Below, one piece after another: positions 1-8,535 of a stretch of 11,972 nucleotides of DNA. Within the stretch, counting starts at the first letter, position 1. Each line of letters begins with the position of its first letter. Source of the stretch: CAYLNK01 sp964384675. Its GTDB lineage: Bacteria > Acidobacteriota > Thermoanaerobaculia > UBA5066. The notes below the pieces were generated by a model that searched no databases, was not told the origin of the DNA, and saw only the letters and a program-made list of their open reading frames with translations. Location of the stretch: NCBI GenBank assembly GCA_964384675.1, contig CAYLNK010000206.1, forward strand, positions 1 to 11,972, read 5' to 3'. The translations under genes were made by a program, and so were the position numbers.

Positions 1-1054
<1,054 letters not shown>

Positions 1055-1204
1055 TCGCGCATGTTACCCGCGAGAACTTTCCGGGACGGATTCCCGTACC
1101 TCTTGCCGTCACGGCAGCAAGGTCCCCGAGCGGCGCGGCACCCGGAAACCAAGACGCGCACAGGGGCATCGCAATCACGGCACGGGGAGAGCAGGGAGGA
1201 TCGG
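1055..1204. promoter_or_regulatory. Divergent intergenic region between mutL and the export operon, with two inverted repeats
   Basis: This 150-bp gap must hold the promoters of both mutL (leftward) and the adaptor gene (rightward). Two short dyads are visible. At 1082-1096, CGGGA and TCCCG arms flank 5 bases. At 1104-1116, TGCCGT and ACGGCA arms flank one base, and the outer bases ctt (1101-1103 region) and aag (1119-1121) extend the symmetry with a small bulge. Either could be an operator or the base of a transcript hairpin. On the minus strand TAACAT (1066-1061) resembles a -10 box, but no good -35 box accompanies it. I could not pick a confident promoter for the plus strand. Confidence 0.35.
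1193..1200 (+). promoter_or_regulatory. Ribosome binding site of the adaptor gene
   Basis: AGGGAGGA ends four bases before the ATG at 1205. It is a strong Shine-Dalgarno match. It decides the start inside an open frame that otherwise runs on leftward, antisense to mutL. Confidence 0.75.
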
Positions 1205-2422
1205 ATGAAGCGGAAATGGGTCATCGTGGCCAGCACGGGTCTCCTCCTCACGGCTGGGGCCGTCTTCGCGTCGCGGGGACGCGAGAAAGGCCCCGTCAAG
1301 GAGGAGTCGAGCCCGTTCCGCGTCGGGAAAGTGCAGACCCAGGACTTGCAGGTCTCCGTCCGCGAGGTCGGCATCGTGGATCCCGAGACCAAGGTCGACG
1401 TGAAGTCGGCCGTCTCCGGACGGGTCCTCTCCCTCCGGGTGCGCGAGGGCGCCGTCGTGAAGCCGGGAGACCTCCTGGCCGAGGTCGAGCCCGACGTCAC
1501 CCAGGCACAGTCGCTTTCCGACGTCCAGGCGAGCGTCACCGAGCACGAGCTCCGGGTGCGCGACGCCGAGCGGGAGCTGGCGGCCCAGAAGGCGCTCTTC
1601 GACTCCGGCCTCATCGGCAGCGAGACGCTGAAGAACTTCGTCGTGAAGCGCGACCTCGCGAACGAGGCGCTCAAGGCCGCGAAGATGCGTTACCAGATCG
1701 TCGAGGATCGTGGCATCCCGATCTCCGGCAATGCCGCGTCCCAGAAGGCCCGGGTCACGTCGCCGATGGGCGGCGTCGTCATCAAGAAGGGCGTCGAGCT
1801 GGGCGAGACCGTCACCTCGGGCGTCTCCTCGTTCAACGCGGGCACCGTGCTCTTCACCGTGGCCGACCTCGGCTCGCTCCTCATCAAGGTCAACCTGAAC
1901 GAGGTCGACATCGCCAAGGTCACCGTCGGCCAGCCCGTCCAGATCACCCTCGATGCGTACCCGCAGAAGGTCTTCACCGGAAAGGTCCGCTTCATCGCAC
2001 CGGCGGCCAAGCTGGTCGAGAAGATCAAGGTCTTCGAGGTGGAGGTCGCGATCGACGAGCTGGGCGCCGCGTTCCGCACCGGGATGAGCGCCAACGTCGA
2101 GATCCTCGGCGAGAAGCGCGACAAGGCGGTCTCGATCCCGCTCGAGGCGCTTCAGAAGAAGGACGGCCAGGTCGTGGTCTTCAAGCTGAAGACCGGGCTC
2201 GCCCCGCAGCTCCTGGCCAAGGCGAAGGAAGGCCTCTCCGGCCGCACCAAGTTCATCTGGCTCTCCGAGCACTGGAAGGACTACTTCGACGTCGTCCCGG
2301 TGCAGGCCGGGATCGCCACCCTCGAGCGCGTCGAGGTGGTGTCGGGCCTGAAGGGGGACGAGCAGGTCGCCCTCGAGGACCCGACCAAGAAGAAGGTCGA
2401 GAAGGACGACGAGAACAACTGA
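1205..2422 (+). CDS. Periplasmic adaptor (membrane fusion protein, HlyD/MacA-like) of an ABC export system
   Basis: This 405-residue protein should bridge an inner-membrane ABC permease and an outer-membrane channel. Residues 5-22 form a hydrophobic N-terminal anchor (WVIVASTGLLLTAGAVFA) after MKRK. There is no lipobox cysteine, so it is probably a membrane-anchored periplasmic protein. The first half of the lipoyl/barrel-sandwich domain is at about 64-98 (SGRVLSLRVREGAVVKPGD). A helical hairpin of moderate length follows at about 99-168. The second lipoyl half is at about 181-205 (SPMGGVVIKKGVELGETV), and a beta-barrel at about 215-303 (VGQPVQITLDAYP). The membrane-proximal domain from about 306 carries an unusual stretch of roughly 30-35 residues (about 329-362) between two expected strands. 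The tail is highly charged. The gene heads an operon with an ATPase and two permeases, which supports a MacA/YknX-type role. The substrate is unknown. Confidence 0.9.
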   Translation: MKRKWVIVASTGLLLTAGAVFASRGREKGPVKEESSPFRVGKVQTQDLQVSVREVGIVDPETKVDVKSAVSGRVLSLRVREGAVVKPGDLLAEVEPDVTQAQSLSDVQASVTEHELRVRDAERELAAQKALFDSGLIGSETLKNFVVKRDLANEALKAAKMRYQIVEDRGIPISGNAASQKARVTSPMGGVVIKKGVELGETVTSGVSSFNAGTVLFTVADLGSLLIKVNLNEVDIAKVTVGQPVQITLDAYPQKVFTGKVRFIAPAAKLVEKIKVFEVEVAIDELGAAFRTGMSANVEILGEKRDKAVSIPLEALQKKDGQVVVFKLKTGLAPQLLAKAKEGLSGRTKFIWLSEHWKDYFDVVPVQAGIATLERVEVVSGLKGDEQVALEDPTKKKVEKDDENN

Positions 2423-2428
2423 AGTATC

Positions 2429-2457
2429 GAGGGGAGGCCCTCGCTGGGCCTCCCCTC
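2429..2457 (+). terminator. Strong 12-bp GC hairpin just after the adaptor gene (attenuator, partial terminator or mRNA stabiliser)
   Basis: Perfect 12-base arms (GAGGGGAGGCCC and GGGCCTCCCCTC) enclose a 5-base loop. The hairpin starts seven bases after the adaptor stop codon. The tail is acccctccc, with no T-run, so it is not a textbook intrinsic terminator. As it lies between two genes that look functionally linked, it may cap the adaptor mRNA 3' end or set a lower level of the downstream genes. The remaining 185 bases up to the next gene show no open frame I would call a gene and no clear promoter. Confidence 0.6.
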
Positions 2458-2630
2458 ACCCCTCCCACACGAATCGCCTTCCGAAGACCCTTCCACGGCC
2501 GACCTCATCTCTGCGCCCTGCGGTCCCCACGCTGGGAGGTCCTGCCAAACGGCGCGCCTCCCGGCCGCGTCCGAACCACTGCCGGCGTGAGCCCCGTCCA
2601 CCACGTCCCGCACCACCAGCGTCCATCACG

Positions 2631-2636
2631 GGAGAG
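2631..2636 (+). promoter_or_regulatory. Ribosome binding site supporting the GTG start of the ATPase gene
   Basis: GGAGAG lies six bases before the GTG at 2643. This supports GTG as the true start, since no ATG occurs nearby in this frame and the protein begins at the expected ABC N-terminus. Confidence 0.65.
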
Positions 2637-2642
2637 AAGCAC

Positions 2643-3359
2643 GTGGCCAACGTCATCGAAACCAGCCAGCTCACCAAGGTCTTCGGCTCGAACGGCACGG
2701 CCGTCCACGCGCTCCGCGGCATCGACCTCGCGGTCGGGCGTGGCGAGTTCACCGCGCTGATCGGACCGTCCGGCTCGGGGAAGTCGACGCTGATGGCGAT
2801 CCTCGGCTGCCTCGACTCCCCCACCGACGGGCGGTACGCGCTCGACGGGCACGAGGTGCAGGGGCTCTCCGGCTCGGAGCTGGCACGGATTCGCAACGAG
2901 AAGATCGGCTTCGTCTTCCAGAGCTACAACCTGCTCCCGAAGGCCTCCGTGGCGCGGAACGTGGAGCTGCCGATGCTGTACGCGGGCGTCGGCCGCAAGG
3001 AGCGGCGCACGCGCGCCCTGGAGCTCCTCGAGAAGGTCGGGATCCCGGACAAGGCGAACGTGCTCCCCGCCCAGCTCTCGGGCGGACAGCGTCAGCGGGT
3101 GGCGATCGCCCGGGCGCTGGCGAACCGGCCGGCGCTCCTCCTGGCCGACGAGCCGACCGGCGCGCTCGACTCGAAGACCGGCGCCGAGGTGCTCGGGCTC
3201 TTCCGCGAGCTGCACCGGCAGGGGAACACGGTCGTCCTCGTGACGCACGACCCGTCGATCGCGGCGCTCGCCGAGCGGCGCGTCGAGCTGCACGACGGTC
3301 TGATCAGCAGCGACCACGGACGGACGTCGGACCCGGCCGGCGAGGCGAGGGCGGCGTGA
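2643..3359 (+). CDS. ABC transporter ATP-binding protein, MacB/LolD class
   Basis: This 238-residue nucleotide-binding subunit would hydrolyse ATP in the cytoplasm to drive the two permeases encoded next. All motifs are complete: Walker A GPSGSGKST (41-49), Q-loop at Q93 (FVFQSYNLLP), signature LSGGQ (145-149), Walker B LLLADE (165-170) with catalytic E170, D-loop ALD (174-176) and H-loop H202 (VTHD). The DEPTGALD form and the short length place it in the family of MacB ATPase domains, LolD, FtsE and YknY rather than among importers. It starts with GTG behind a good ribosome binding site. Its TGA overlaps the GTG of the next gene by four bases (GTGA), a typical coupled junction. Function is secure; the transported substrate is not deducible. 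Confidence 0.96.
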   Translation: MANVIETSQLTKVFGSNGTAVHALRGIDLAVGRGEFTALIGPSGSGKSTLMAILGCLDSPTDGRYALDGHEVQGLSGSELARIRNEKIGFVFQSYNLLPKASVARNVELPMLYAGVGRKERRTRALELLEKVGIPDKANVLPAQLSGGQRQRVAIARALANRPALLLADEPTGALDSKTGAEVLGLFRELHRQGNTVVLVTHDPSIAALAERRVELHDGLISSDHGRTSDPAGEARAA

Positions 3360-4621
3360 GCGCCGGCCGCGTGAGAGCCCAGGGCGCCTTCCGCGAGCGC
3401 GTCGCGTCGGCCTTCGTCGAGATCCGCGAGAACCTGGGCCGCTCCACGCTGCAGGCGCTCGGCGTGATGCTGGGAGTGGCCTCGGTCCTGGGCGGCTTCT
3501 CGATCTCCGACAGCCAGCGGAAGCGGGCCGACGAGATGTTCGTGAAGCTGGGCGGGCTCGACAAGCTGAACGTCCAGACGGCCGCGGCGATCAAGGACGG
3601 CAACCCGACCGCCCTCCAGACCGCCAACCTCGGGCTCCGCCACGACGATGCCGAGGAGGGTGCCGCGCTCGACGAGAAGACCGTCCACGGCGTCTCCGTC
3701 CAGCGCACGGCGCAGGCCCGGGTCGTCTCCCCGTGGGGGGACCAGCAGCGGCGCGTCACCGGCATCGCCGCGGACTTCCTGGCGCTCGAGGGGTACGAGA
3801 TCGAGCGGGGCCGCGCCCTCTCGCTCGCCGACGTCGACAGCGCCGCGCCGGTCGTCGTCCTCGGTACCGAGGCCGCCTCGGTCTTCTTCCCGACCGGCGA
3901 CGCCCTCGGCCAGTCGATGAAGATCGGCGACGTGCCGGTGACGGTCGTCGGCCTCCTGCGGGACCGCGTCTTCCGCTTCCGGGCCAACCAGGGGAACATC
4001 TTCTGGCGGAAGAACCAGCTCATCGCGATCCCCGCCACGCTGGTGCAGCGACGGATGCAGGGCGATGCCTATCAGCGGCTCGACCGGATGACGTTCAAGG
4101 TCCCGAACCTCGATGCCATGACCGACTTCAGCAAGTCGCTCTCGAACCTCCTCAAGGCGAACCACCGCCAGCAGGAGGACTTCCGCCTGGACGACGTGGC
4201 GGCGCGGGTGAGGAAACGCCGCAGCCAGGGCGACGTCTACAACATGATCTTCATGCTCTCCGGCGTCCTCGCCCTCCTGGGCGGCGGCATGGTCAACGTG
4301 AACATCCAGCTCGCCTCGCTCAAGGAGCGGGTCCGCGAGGTGGGCGTGAAGATGGCGATCGGCGCCTCGGGCCGCGAGGTGTTCAAGGAATTCATGACCG
4401 AGGCGGTCCTCCTCACCGCGCTCGGCAGCCTGGTCGGGCTCTTCCTGGGCATCGGCTTCTCGAAGGCGATCACCTCCTTCATCGGCATCCCGCTCTCGAT
4501 GGAGCCCGCCAGCTTCCTCTGGGCGTACAGCCTGGCCGCGGCGTTCGGGCTCGTCTTCGCGCTCTATCCCGCCTGGAAGGCGAGCCGGCTCTCTCCGATG
4601 GAAGCGCTCCGCTATGAGTAG
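3356..4621 (+). CDS. ABC transporter permease, FtsX/MacB type (first of two)
   Basis: This 421-residue inner-membrane protein has the MacB-like order: TM1 at about 32-50, a large periplasmic MacB_PCD-type domain at about 51-295, then TM2 (297-318), TM3 (347-367) and TM4 (386-405). The cytoplasmic coupling segment ERVREVGVKMAIGAS (324-338) and the closing YPAWKASRLSPMEALR motif are hallmarks of FtsX-domain permeases. The start is GTG at 3356, overlapping the ATPase stop, with a purine-rich GAGG five bases upstream (3347-3350). The 3' end overlaps the next gene by eight bases. This class does not form an open transmembrane pore in MacB: it couples cytoplasmic ATP hydrolysis to movement of the periplasmic domain. 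With the second permease it probably makes a heterodimer served by the preceding ATPase. Confidence 0.93.
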   Translation: MSAGRVRAQGAFRERVASAFVEIRENLGRSTLQALGVMLGVASVLGGFSISDSQRKRADEMFVKLGGLDKLNVQTAAAIKDGNPTALQTANLGLRHDDAEEGAALDEKTVHGVSVQRTAQARVVSPWGDQQRRVTGIAADFLALEGYEIERGRALSLADVDSAAPVVVLGTEAASVFFPTGDALGQSMKIGDVPVTVVGLLRDRVFRFRANQGNIFWRKNQLIAIPATLVQRRMQGDAYQRLDRMTFKVPNLDAMTDFSKSLSNLLKANHRQQEDFRLDDVAARVRKRRSQGDVYNMIFMLSGVLALLGGGMVNVNIQLASLKERVREVGVKMAIGASGREVFKEFMTEAVLLTALGSLVGLFLGIGFSKAITSFIGIPLSMEPASFLWAYSLAAAFGLVFALYPAWKASRLSPMEALRYE

Positions 4622-5918
4622 CATCATGCTCAGCCTCGACGCCCCCGCGCTCCCCGTCGCCGCCCCCCCGGTCCGGCGGCGCTCCGTGGGTGCCCGCCTC
4701 GGCCTGGTCTTCGAGGTCGTGCGCGGCGGCCTGGTCGAGCTGTGGGCGCACAAGCTCCGCTCGATCCTCACCCTCACCCTCCTGATGCTCGGCGTCTTCG
4801 CGCTCGTCGTGATGACGTCGGTCCTCGACGGCGTCGTCGACAAGATCTCCACCGGCTTCGCCGGGATGAGCTGGGACGGCACCGTGCTGCTCGCGCCGAA
4901 GACGGCCACCACGTCGGAAGAGCAGAAGCGGTTCGCGATGAGCCCCGGCCTCCGCTACGAGGACCTCCCGCGCGTCACGGCCCCTCACCCGCGCGTCCTC
5001 GCCTTCCTGCCGCGCGCCACGAAGCGCTCCAGCGTCCGCACCACCGGCGGAGCGGAGCGGATCTTCGTGAACGGCGTGACGCCCGACTACGGCCTCGTCA
5101 TGAACCGCCCCATCGGGATCGGCCGCGGCCTGACCGAGGACGACGAGCGGCGGCGCAGCACGGTCGCCGTGGTCGGCGCGACGCTCGCGTCCAAGCTGTT
5201 CGGCGGCGCCGACCCCGTTGGCCGCGACGTCACCTTCGAGGGGACCCGTTTCCGGATCGTCGGGGTCCAGGCGCCCGGCCAGATCTTCAGCGACGAGAAC
5301 TACTTCGACGCCAACGGCGTCTCGATCCCGCTGGCCACGTACATGGCCCGGATCGACCCCGACCACAAGCTGGCGCACGTCGCCGTGAAGCTCCGCTCCA
5401 AGGACGACCTGCAGGAGGTCACGACCGCGCTCCTCGGCCGGACCAAGCAGGCGCACCACGGGATCGACGACGTCGCGACCGTCGACCTCGAGGCCGAGCT
5501 CGCCAAGAGCTACCAGCAGTTCATGGACCAGATGCGGGGCTGGCGCGTCGTGCTCCTCAGCCTGGCCGCCACGGTCCTCCTGGTGGGCGGCGTCGGCGTC
5601 CTCTCGGTGATGCTCATCAGCTTCTCCGACCGCCGCTTCGAGATCGGCCTGCGCAAGGCGATGGGCGCCTCCGACGGCGAGATCCTGATCCAGTTCCTCC
5701 TCGAGGCCCTCGTCCTGGCCTCGCTCGGCGCCGCGCTCGGCACGTTCGCCGGCAGCCTCCTCTGCCGCGCCCTCTCGCCGATCTTCCCGTACGGGCTCGT
5801 GGTGAACCCGTACGGCCTCGTGATGGCCTGGGCGGTCGCGCTGTCCCTCGCGCTGGTCTTCGGGCTCTACCCGGCGCTGCGGGCCGCCCGGCTCTCCCCG
5901 ATGGAGGCGATGAGGTAG
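4614..5918 (+). CDS. ABC transporter permease, FtsX/MacB type (second of two)
   Basis: This 434-residue protein has the same architecture as its upstream neighbour. A cytoplasmic N-terminal leader of about 45 residues, with a proline/alanine-rich start, precedes TM1 (about 50-70). A periplasmic domain follows (about 71-308), then TM2 (311-335), TM3 (361-383) and TM4 (401-420). The conserved RFEIGLRKAMGAS (341-353) and terminal LYPALRAARLSPMEAMR are clear. The ATG at 4614 lies inside the end of the previous gene (8-base overlap), with GGAAG nine bases upstream (4600-4604), so coupled translation is likely. Its sequence differs enough from the first permease to be an old duplicate rather than a recent copy. 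LolC/LolE is the best-known case of paired permeases sharing one ATPase, but an adaptor subunit in the operon points to efflux rather than lipoprotein release. Confidence 0.93.
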   Translation: MSSIMLSLDAPALPVAAPPVRRRSVGARLGLVFEVVRGGLVELWAHKLRSILTLTLLMLGVFALVVMTSVLDGVVDKISTGFAGMSWDGTVLLAPKTATTSEEQKRFAMSPGLRYEDLPRVTAPHPRVLAFLPRATKRSSVRTTGGAERIFVNGVTPDYGLVMNRPIGIGRGLTEDDERRRSTVAVVGATLASKLFGGADPVGRDVTFEGTRFRIVGVQAPGQIFSDENYFDANGVSIPLATYMARIDPDHKLAHVAVKLRSKDDLQEVTTALLGRTKQAHHGIDDVATVDLEAELAKSYQQFMDQMRGWRVVLLSLAATVLLVGGVGVLSVMLISFSDRRFEIGLRKAMGASDGEILIQFLLEALVLASLGAALGTFAGSLLCRALSPIFPYGLVVNPYGLVMAWAVALSLALVFGLYPALRAARLSPMEAMR

Positions 5919-5921
5919 GAA

Positions 5922-5937
5922 GCGGGCCGCGGCCCGC
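5922..5937. terminator. Perfect 16-bp palindrome between convergent genes (putative bidirectional terminator)
   Basis: GCGGGCCGCGGCCCGC reads the same on both strands and lies in the 26-base gap between the operon's last stop codon (5918) and the stop codon of the opposing permease gene (5945). In RNA it could fold into a short, very stable GC hairpin in either direction. No T-run follows on either side, so termination strength is uncertain. Confidence 0.5.
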
Positions 5938-5944
5938 GGACGAC

Positions 5945-8401
5945 CTACTCGGCCCGCAGCATCTCGGCGGGGCTGATCCGGGACGCGTTCCTCGCGGGGA
6001 CGTAGCAGGCGATCAGGGCGATGCCGACGAGCAGCAGCGTGGCACCCATCACGACGGGAAGGCTGCCGGTCCGGATGCCCGGGAAGCCCGCCGCGATGAG
6101 GCGGGTGACTCCGATGGCGCCCACCAGGCCGAGGGCGGCGCCGACGAACGCGAGCCTGGCTCCGGAGCCGAGCACCATCCGGAGGATGTCTCCCTCCTGG
6201 GCCCCCAGAGCGACGCGGATTCCGAGCTCGCCGGTGCGCTGGGCCGTGGTGCGGGCGACGACGCCGTAGACGCCCAGCGTGGCGAGACCGAGCCCGAGCA
6301 GGGCCAGGGCGGAGAGGATGCTCCGCAGCACCCCCAGCTGGTAGTTGGCCCTGGCGATGGTGGCGTCCGCGGGCTGCAGCCGACGCACCGGCAGGTCGGG
6401 GTCGAGCGCCGTCATGGCGGTCCGGATGGCGTCGACGACGGAGGCCGGCGCGACGCCGTCGGTCCGCACGGCGATCTCCACGAGGCGGCGGGCCTCCTGC
6501 GCCATGGGCTGGTAGATCTGATTCGTCACCGGGCCCGGATTGGGTGAGACGGACTGGACGTCTCCAGCGACGCCGACGATCTCACCCCATTCGAGCGTCT
6601 CGCCCCCGGTCCCGGCGATCCGGCGGCCGAGCGCGCTCTCGCCGCCGAAGAGGGCACGGGCCATCGCCTCGTTGACGACGAAGACCCTCGGGGAGGTGGC
6701 CGTGTCTCGGGCATCGAACGTCCGCCCCGCGAGCAGGCGGGTGCCGACGGTCTCGAAGTAGCGGGGCGAGACGCCGTTGAGCGCGGCGGCCGGCTCGTGC
6801 CCGGGCTCGGGAGCCTGCCGGCCCGCCACCACGTACTTGCGGAGCTCGGCGCCCTCGAAGAACGGCATCGCGTACGAAACGCTGGCGGATCCGACGCCGG
6901 GCAGCGCCCCGAGCCGCTCCACGGCGAGGCGCTGGAATTCCGTGATCTCCCTCGCACCCGGGTACCGGGCGATCGGGAGGAGCACCGTGCCGGTGACGAG
7001 ATGGTCGGATTCCCATCCGTATCGGCGGCTGTTCAGCTCGTGGAGGCCGCGCACGAAGAGGGCCGCGCCGGCGAGCAGGACCATGGCGAGGGCGAACTGG
7101 CCGACGATGAGGATGCGGTGCACGCGTCTATGGACGTGACCCGGGGTGGAGCCGCGCGTGGCGCTCTTGAGCGTGGTGCTCGGATCGAGCCGGAGAGCGA
7201 AGAGCGCGGGCACGATGCCGAAGGCGAGGACCGTGAAGAGGCAGGCGCCGAACGCCCAGCCGAGCACGTGCCAGTCGAGCTCGAGGATCATCCCGCCGCC
7301 GGTGTCCCCCGCGCTGTGCACGGCGATCCAGTCGAAGCTCCACGACGCGACGAAGACCGCGCAGACGCCGCCGCCGAAGGCCAGCATCAGGCACTCGACG
7401 ATCAGGGGTCGCAGCATCTGCGCGCGCGAGGCGCCCAGGGCCGTTCGCACCGCGAGCTCGCGGGCCCGGGCCATCGTACGGGCGAGGAGGAGGTTCGCCA
7501 GGTTGGAGCAGGCGATGAGCAGCACGAAGCCGGAGAGGCCGACCAGCATGGCCATGATGTCCCGGCCGTAACGGGGCAGGAAGGTGTCGTCGATCGGGAC
7601 CGCGACCCAGGTGCTCGCCGCGTTGGCCGCCGGGAATTCGCGGGCGAGGCGGCGGCCGAAGCTGGCGATGAAGCCCCCGGCCTGCGCGGCGGTGAGGGCG
7701 CTGGAGCGGCGCCCGACCAGACGGAGCCACGTCGAGCCACGATCGGAGGCCTCCTTCTCGTCGAGGCCGAGCGGCCGGTAGAGGTCGACCCATCTCAGGT
7801 GGCGCCAGTCGCTGAAAGTCTCGGGCAGGACTCCCACGATCTCGTAGCGCTCTCCGTCGACGCGGACGGAGCGGCCGACGACGCGAGAGTCCCCCCCGAA
7901 GCGGTTCTGCCAGCATCGGTGGCTGATGATCAGGACGCGGTGCTTGCCGAAGAGCGCCTCGTCGGGTCGGAAGCTGCGGCCCAGCCGCGGCTCGGCGCCC
8001 AGCGTGGAGAAGAGGTTGGCCGAGATGCGGAGGCCCGGAACCAGCTCGGCCGGCCTGCCCGGCTCGGAGAGGCTCATCTCCGTGCTGCCGTAGGCGGCGA
8101 TCTCGCCGTAGCGGCTCATCTCGGATCTCAGGTCGAGGTAGTCGGCCGGCGAGACGCCGCCCAGAGGCTCCTGGGCCGTGCTGCGATAGATGCGGTCCAG
8201 CCGATCGCGGTCGGGATAGGGTGCCGGGCGCCCGATGTACCCGTCGAGGACGCTGAACATCGACGTGTTGGCGCCGATGCCGAGACCGAGCGTGGCGACG
8301 GCGACGAGGACGAAGCCCGGAGAGCGACGCAGGGATCGGATGGCGAACCGGACGTCCCGGAGAACGGCCGTGCTGATCGACGAGAACGGGGTGTCCTGCA
8401 T
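5945..8401 (-). CDS. ADOP-family permease (acidobacterial duplicated orphan permease; two fused FtsX/MacB-type modules)
   Basis: This 818-residue protein holds two tandem MacB-like permease halves and no ATPase domain, the usual length and layout of ADOP proteins. Half one has the RSLRRSPGF motif (about 22-30), TM1 (about 30-52), a periplasmic MacB_PCD-like domain, and an FtsX block from about 285 with ARELAVRTALGASRAQML and LVPALFALRLDP-type features. Half two starts at about 430 with a hydrophobic segment (ILIVGQFALAMVLLAGAALFV). It ends in a second FtsX block with RTGELGIRVALGAQ and a terminal CYVPARNASRISPAEMLRAE motif. The extra N-terminal helical region of some ADOPs is absent. The ATG at 8401 is preceded by GGAG at eight bases. 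The gene converges on the export operon and diverges from the TPR gene. The biochemical role of ADOPs is not established; borrowing an ATPase from another operon is one possibility. Confidence 0.9.
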   Translation of the reverse strand: MQDTPFSSISTAVLRDVRFAIRSLRRSPGFVLVAVATLGLGIGANTSMFSVLDGYIGRPAPYPDRDRLDRIYRSTAQEPLGGVSPADYLDLRSEMSRYGEIAAYGSTEMSLSEPGRPAELVPGLRISANLFSTLGAEPRLGRSFRPDEALFGKHRVLIISHRCWQNRFGGDSRVVGRSVRVDGERYEIVGVLPETFSDWRHLRWVDLYRPLGLDEKEASDRGSTWLRLVGRRSSALTAAQAGGFIASFGRRLAREFPAANAASTWVAVPIDDTFLPRYGRDIMAMLVGLSGFVLLIACSNLANLLLARTMARARELAVRTALGASRAQMLRPLIVECLMLAFGGGVCAVFVASWSFDWIAVHSAGDTGGGMILELDWHVLGWAFGACLFTVLAFGIVPALFALRLDPSTTLKSATRGSTPGHVHRRVHRILIVGQFALAMVLLAGAALFVRGLHELNSRRYGWESDHLVTGTVLLPIARYPGAREITEFQRLAVERLGALPGVGSASVSYAMPFFEGAELRKYVVAGRQAPEPGHEPAAALNGVSPRYFETVGTRLLAGRTFDARDTATSPRVFVVNEAMARALFGGESALGRRIAGTGGETLEWGEIVGVAGDVQSVSPNPGPVTNQIYQPMAQEARRLVEIAVRTDGVAPASVVDAIRTAMTALDPDLPVRRLQPADATIARANYQLGVLRSILSALALLGLGLATLGVYGVVARTTAQRTGELGIRVALGAQEGDILRMVLGSGARLAFVGAALGLVGAIGVTRLIAAGFPGIRTGSLPVVMGATLLLVGIALIACYVPARNASRISPAEMLRAE

Positions 8402-8409
8402 TCTTCCTG

Positions 8410-8413
8410 CTCC
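8410..8413 (-). promoter_or_regulatory. Ribosome binding site of the ADOP permease gene
   Basis: On the minus strand GGAG lies eight bases before the ATG at 8401-8399, followed by AGGAAG even closer. Either supports this start. Confidence 0.5.
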
Positions 8414-8505
8414 ACCTCTCCGGATGCAGAGATCGCGCCAGGGGCGCCCCAGGTAATCGAGTCTCTGCGGCGGGGCCTCGAGAGCACCGGCCCTGGGAGA
8501 CCGCC

Positions 8506-8527
8506 GTCACGAGCGTCCGCTCGTGAC
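8506..8527. promoter_or_regulatory. Perfect inverted repeat in the divergent gap (candidate operator)
   Basis: The arms GTCACGAGCG and CGCTCGTGAC (10 bases each) are perfect and separated by only two bases. The two-fold symmetry and size fit a dimeric repressor site better than a transcript hairpin, because so small a gap cannot form a loop without opening inner pairs. It lies 105 bases upstream of the ADOP start and 73 bases upstream of the TPR gene start. Confidence 0.5.
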
Positions 8528-8535
8528 ACCGGACG

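Noticed and set aside
2458..2642. A small gene between the adaptor hairpin and the ATPase gene
   Set aside because: The short frames here lack ribosome binding sites and coding character. I see no supported gene or clear promoter in this stretch.
3092..4912. A 606-codon minus-strand open frame across the ATPase and permease genes
   Set aside because: It has no recognisable domain, has charged low-complexity composition, and lies opposite genes with clear motifs. It is a reading-frame shadow of GC-rich coding DNA.
4614..5918. The two operon permeases as a recent tandem duplication or direct repeat
   Set aside because: They share fold and terminal motifs (RLSPMEA), but their periplasmic domains are dissimilar by eye and I see no long nucleotide identity.
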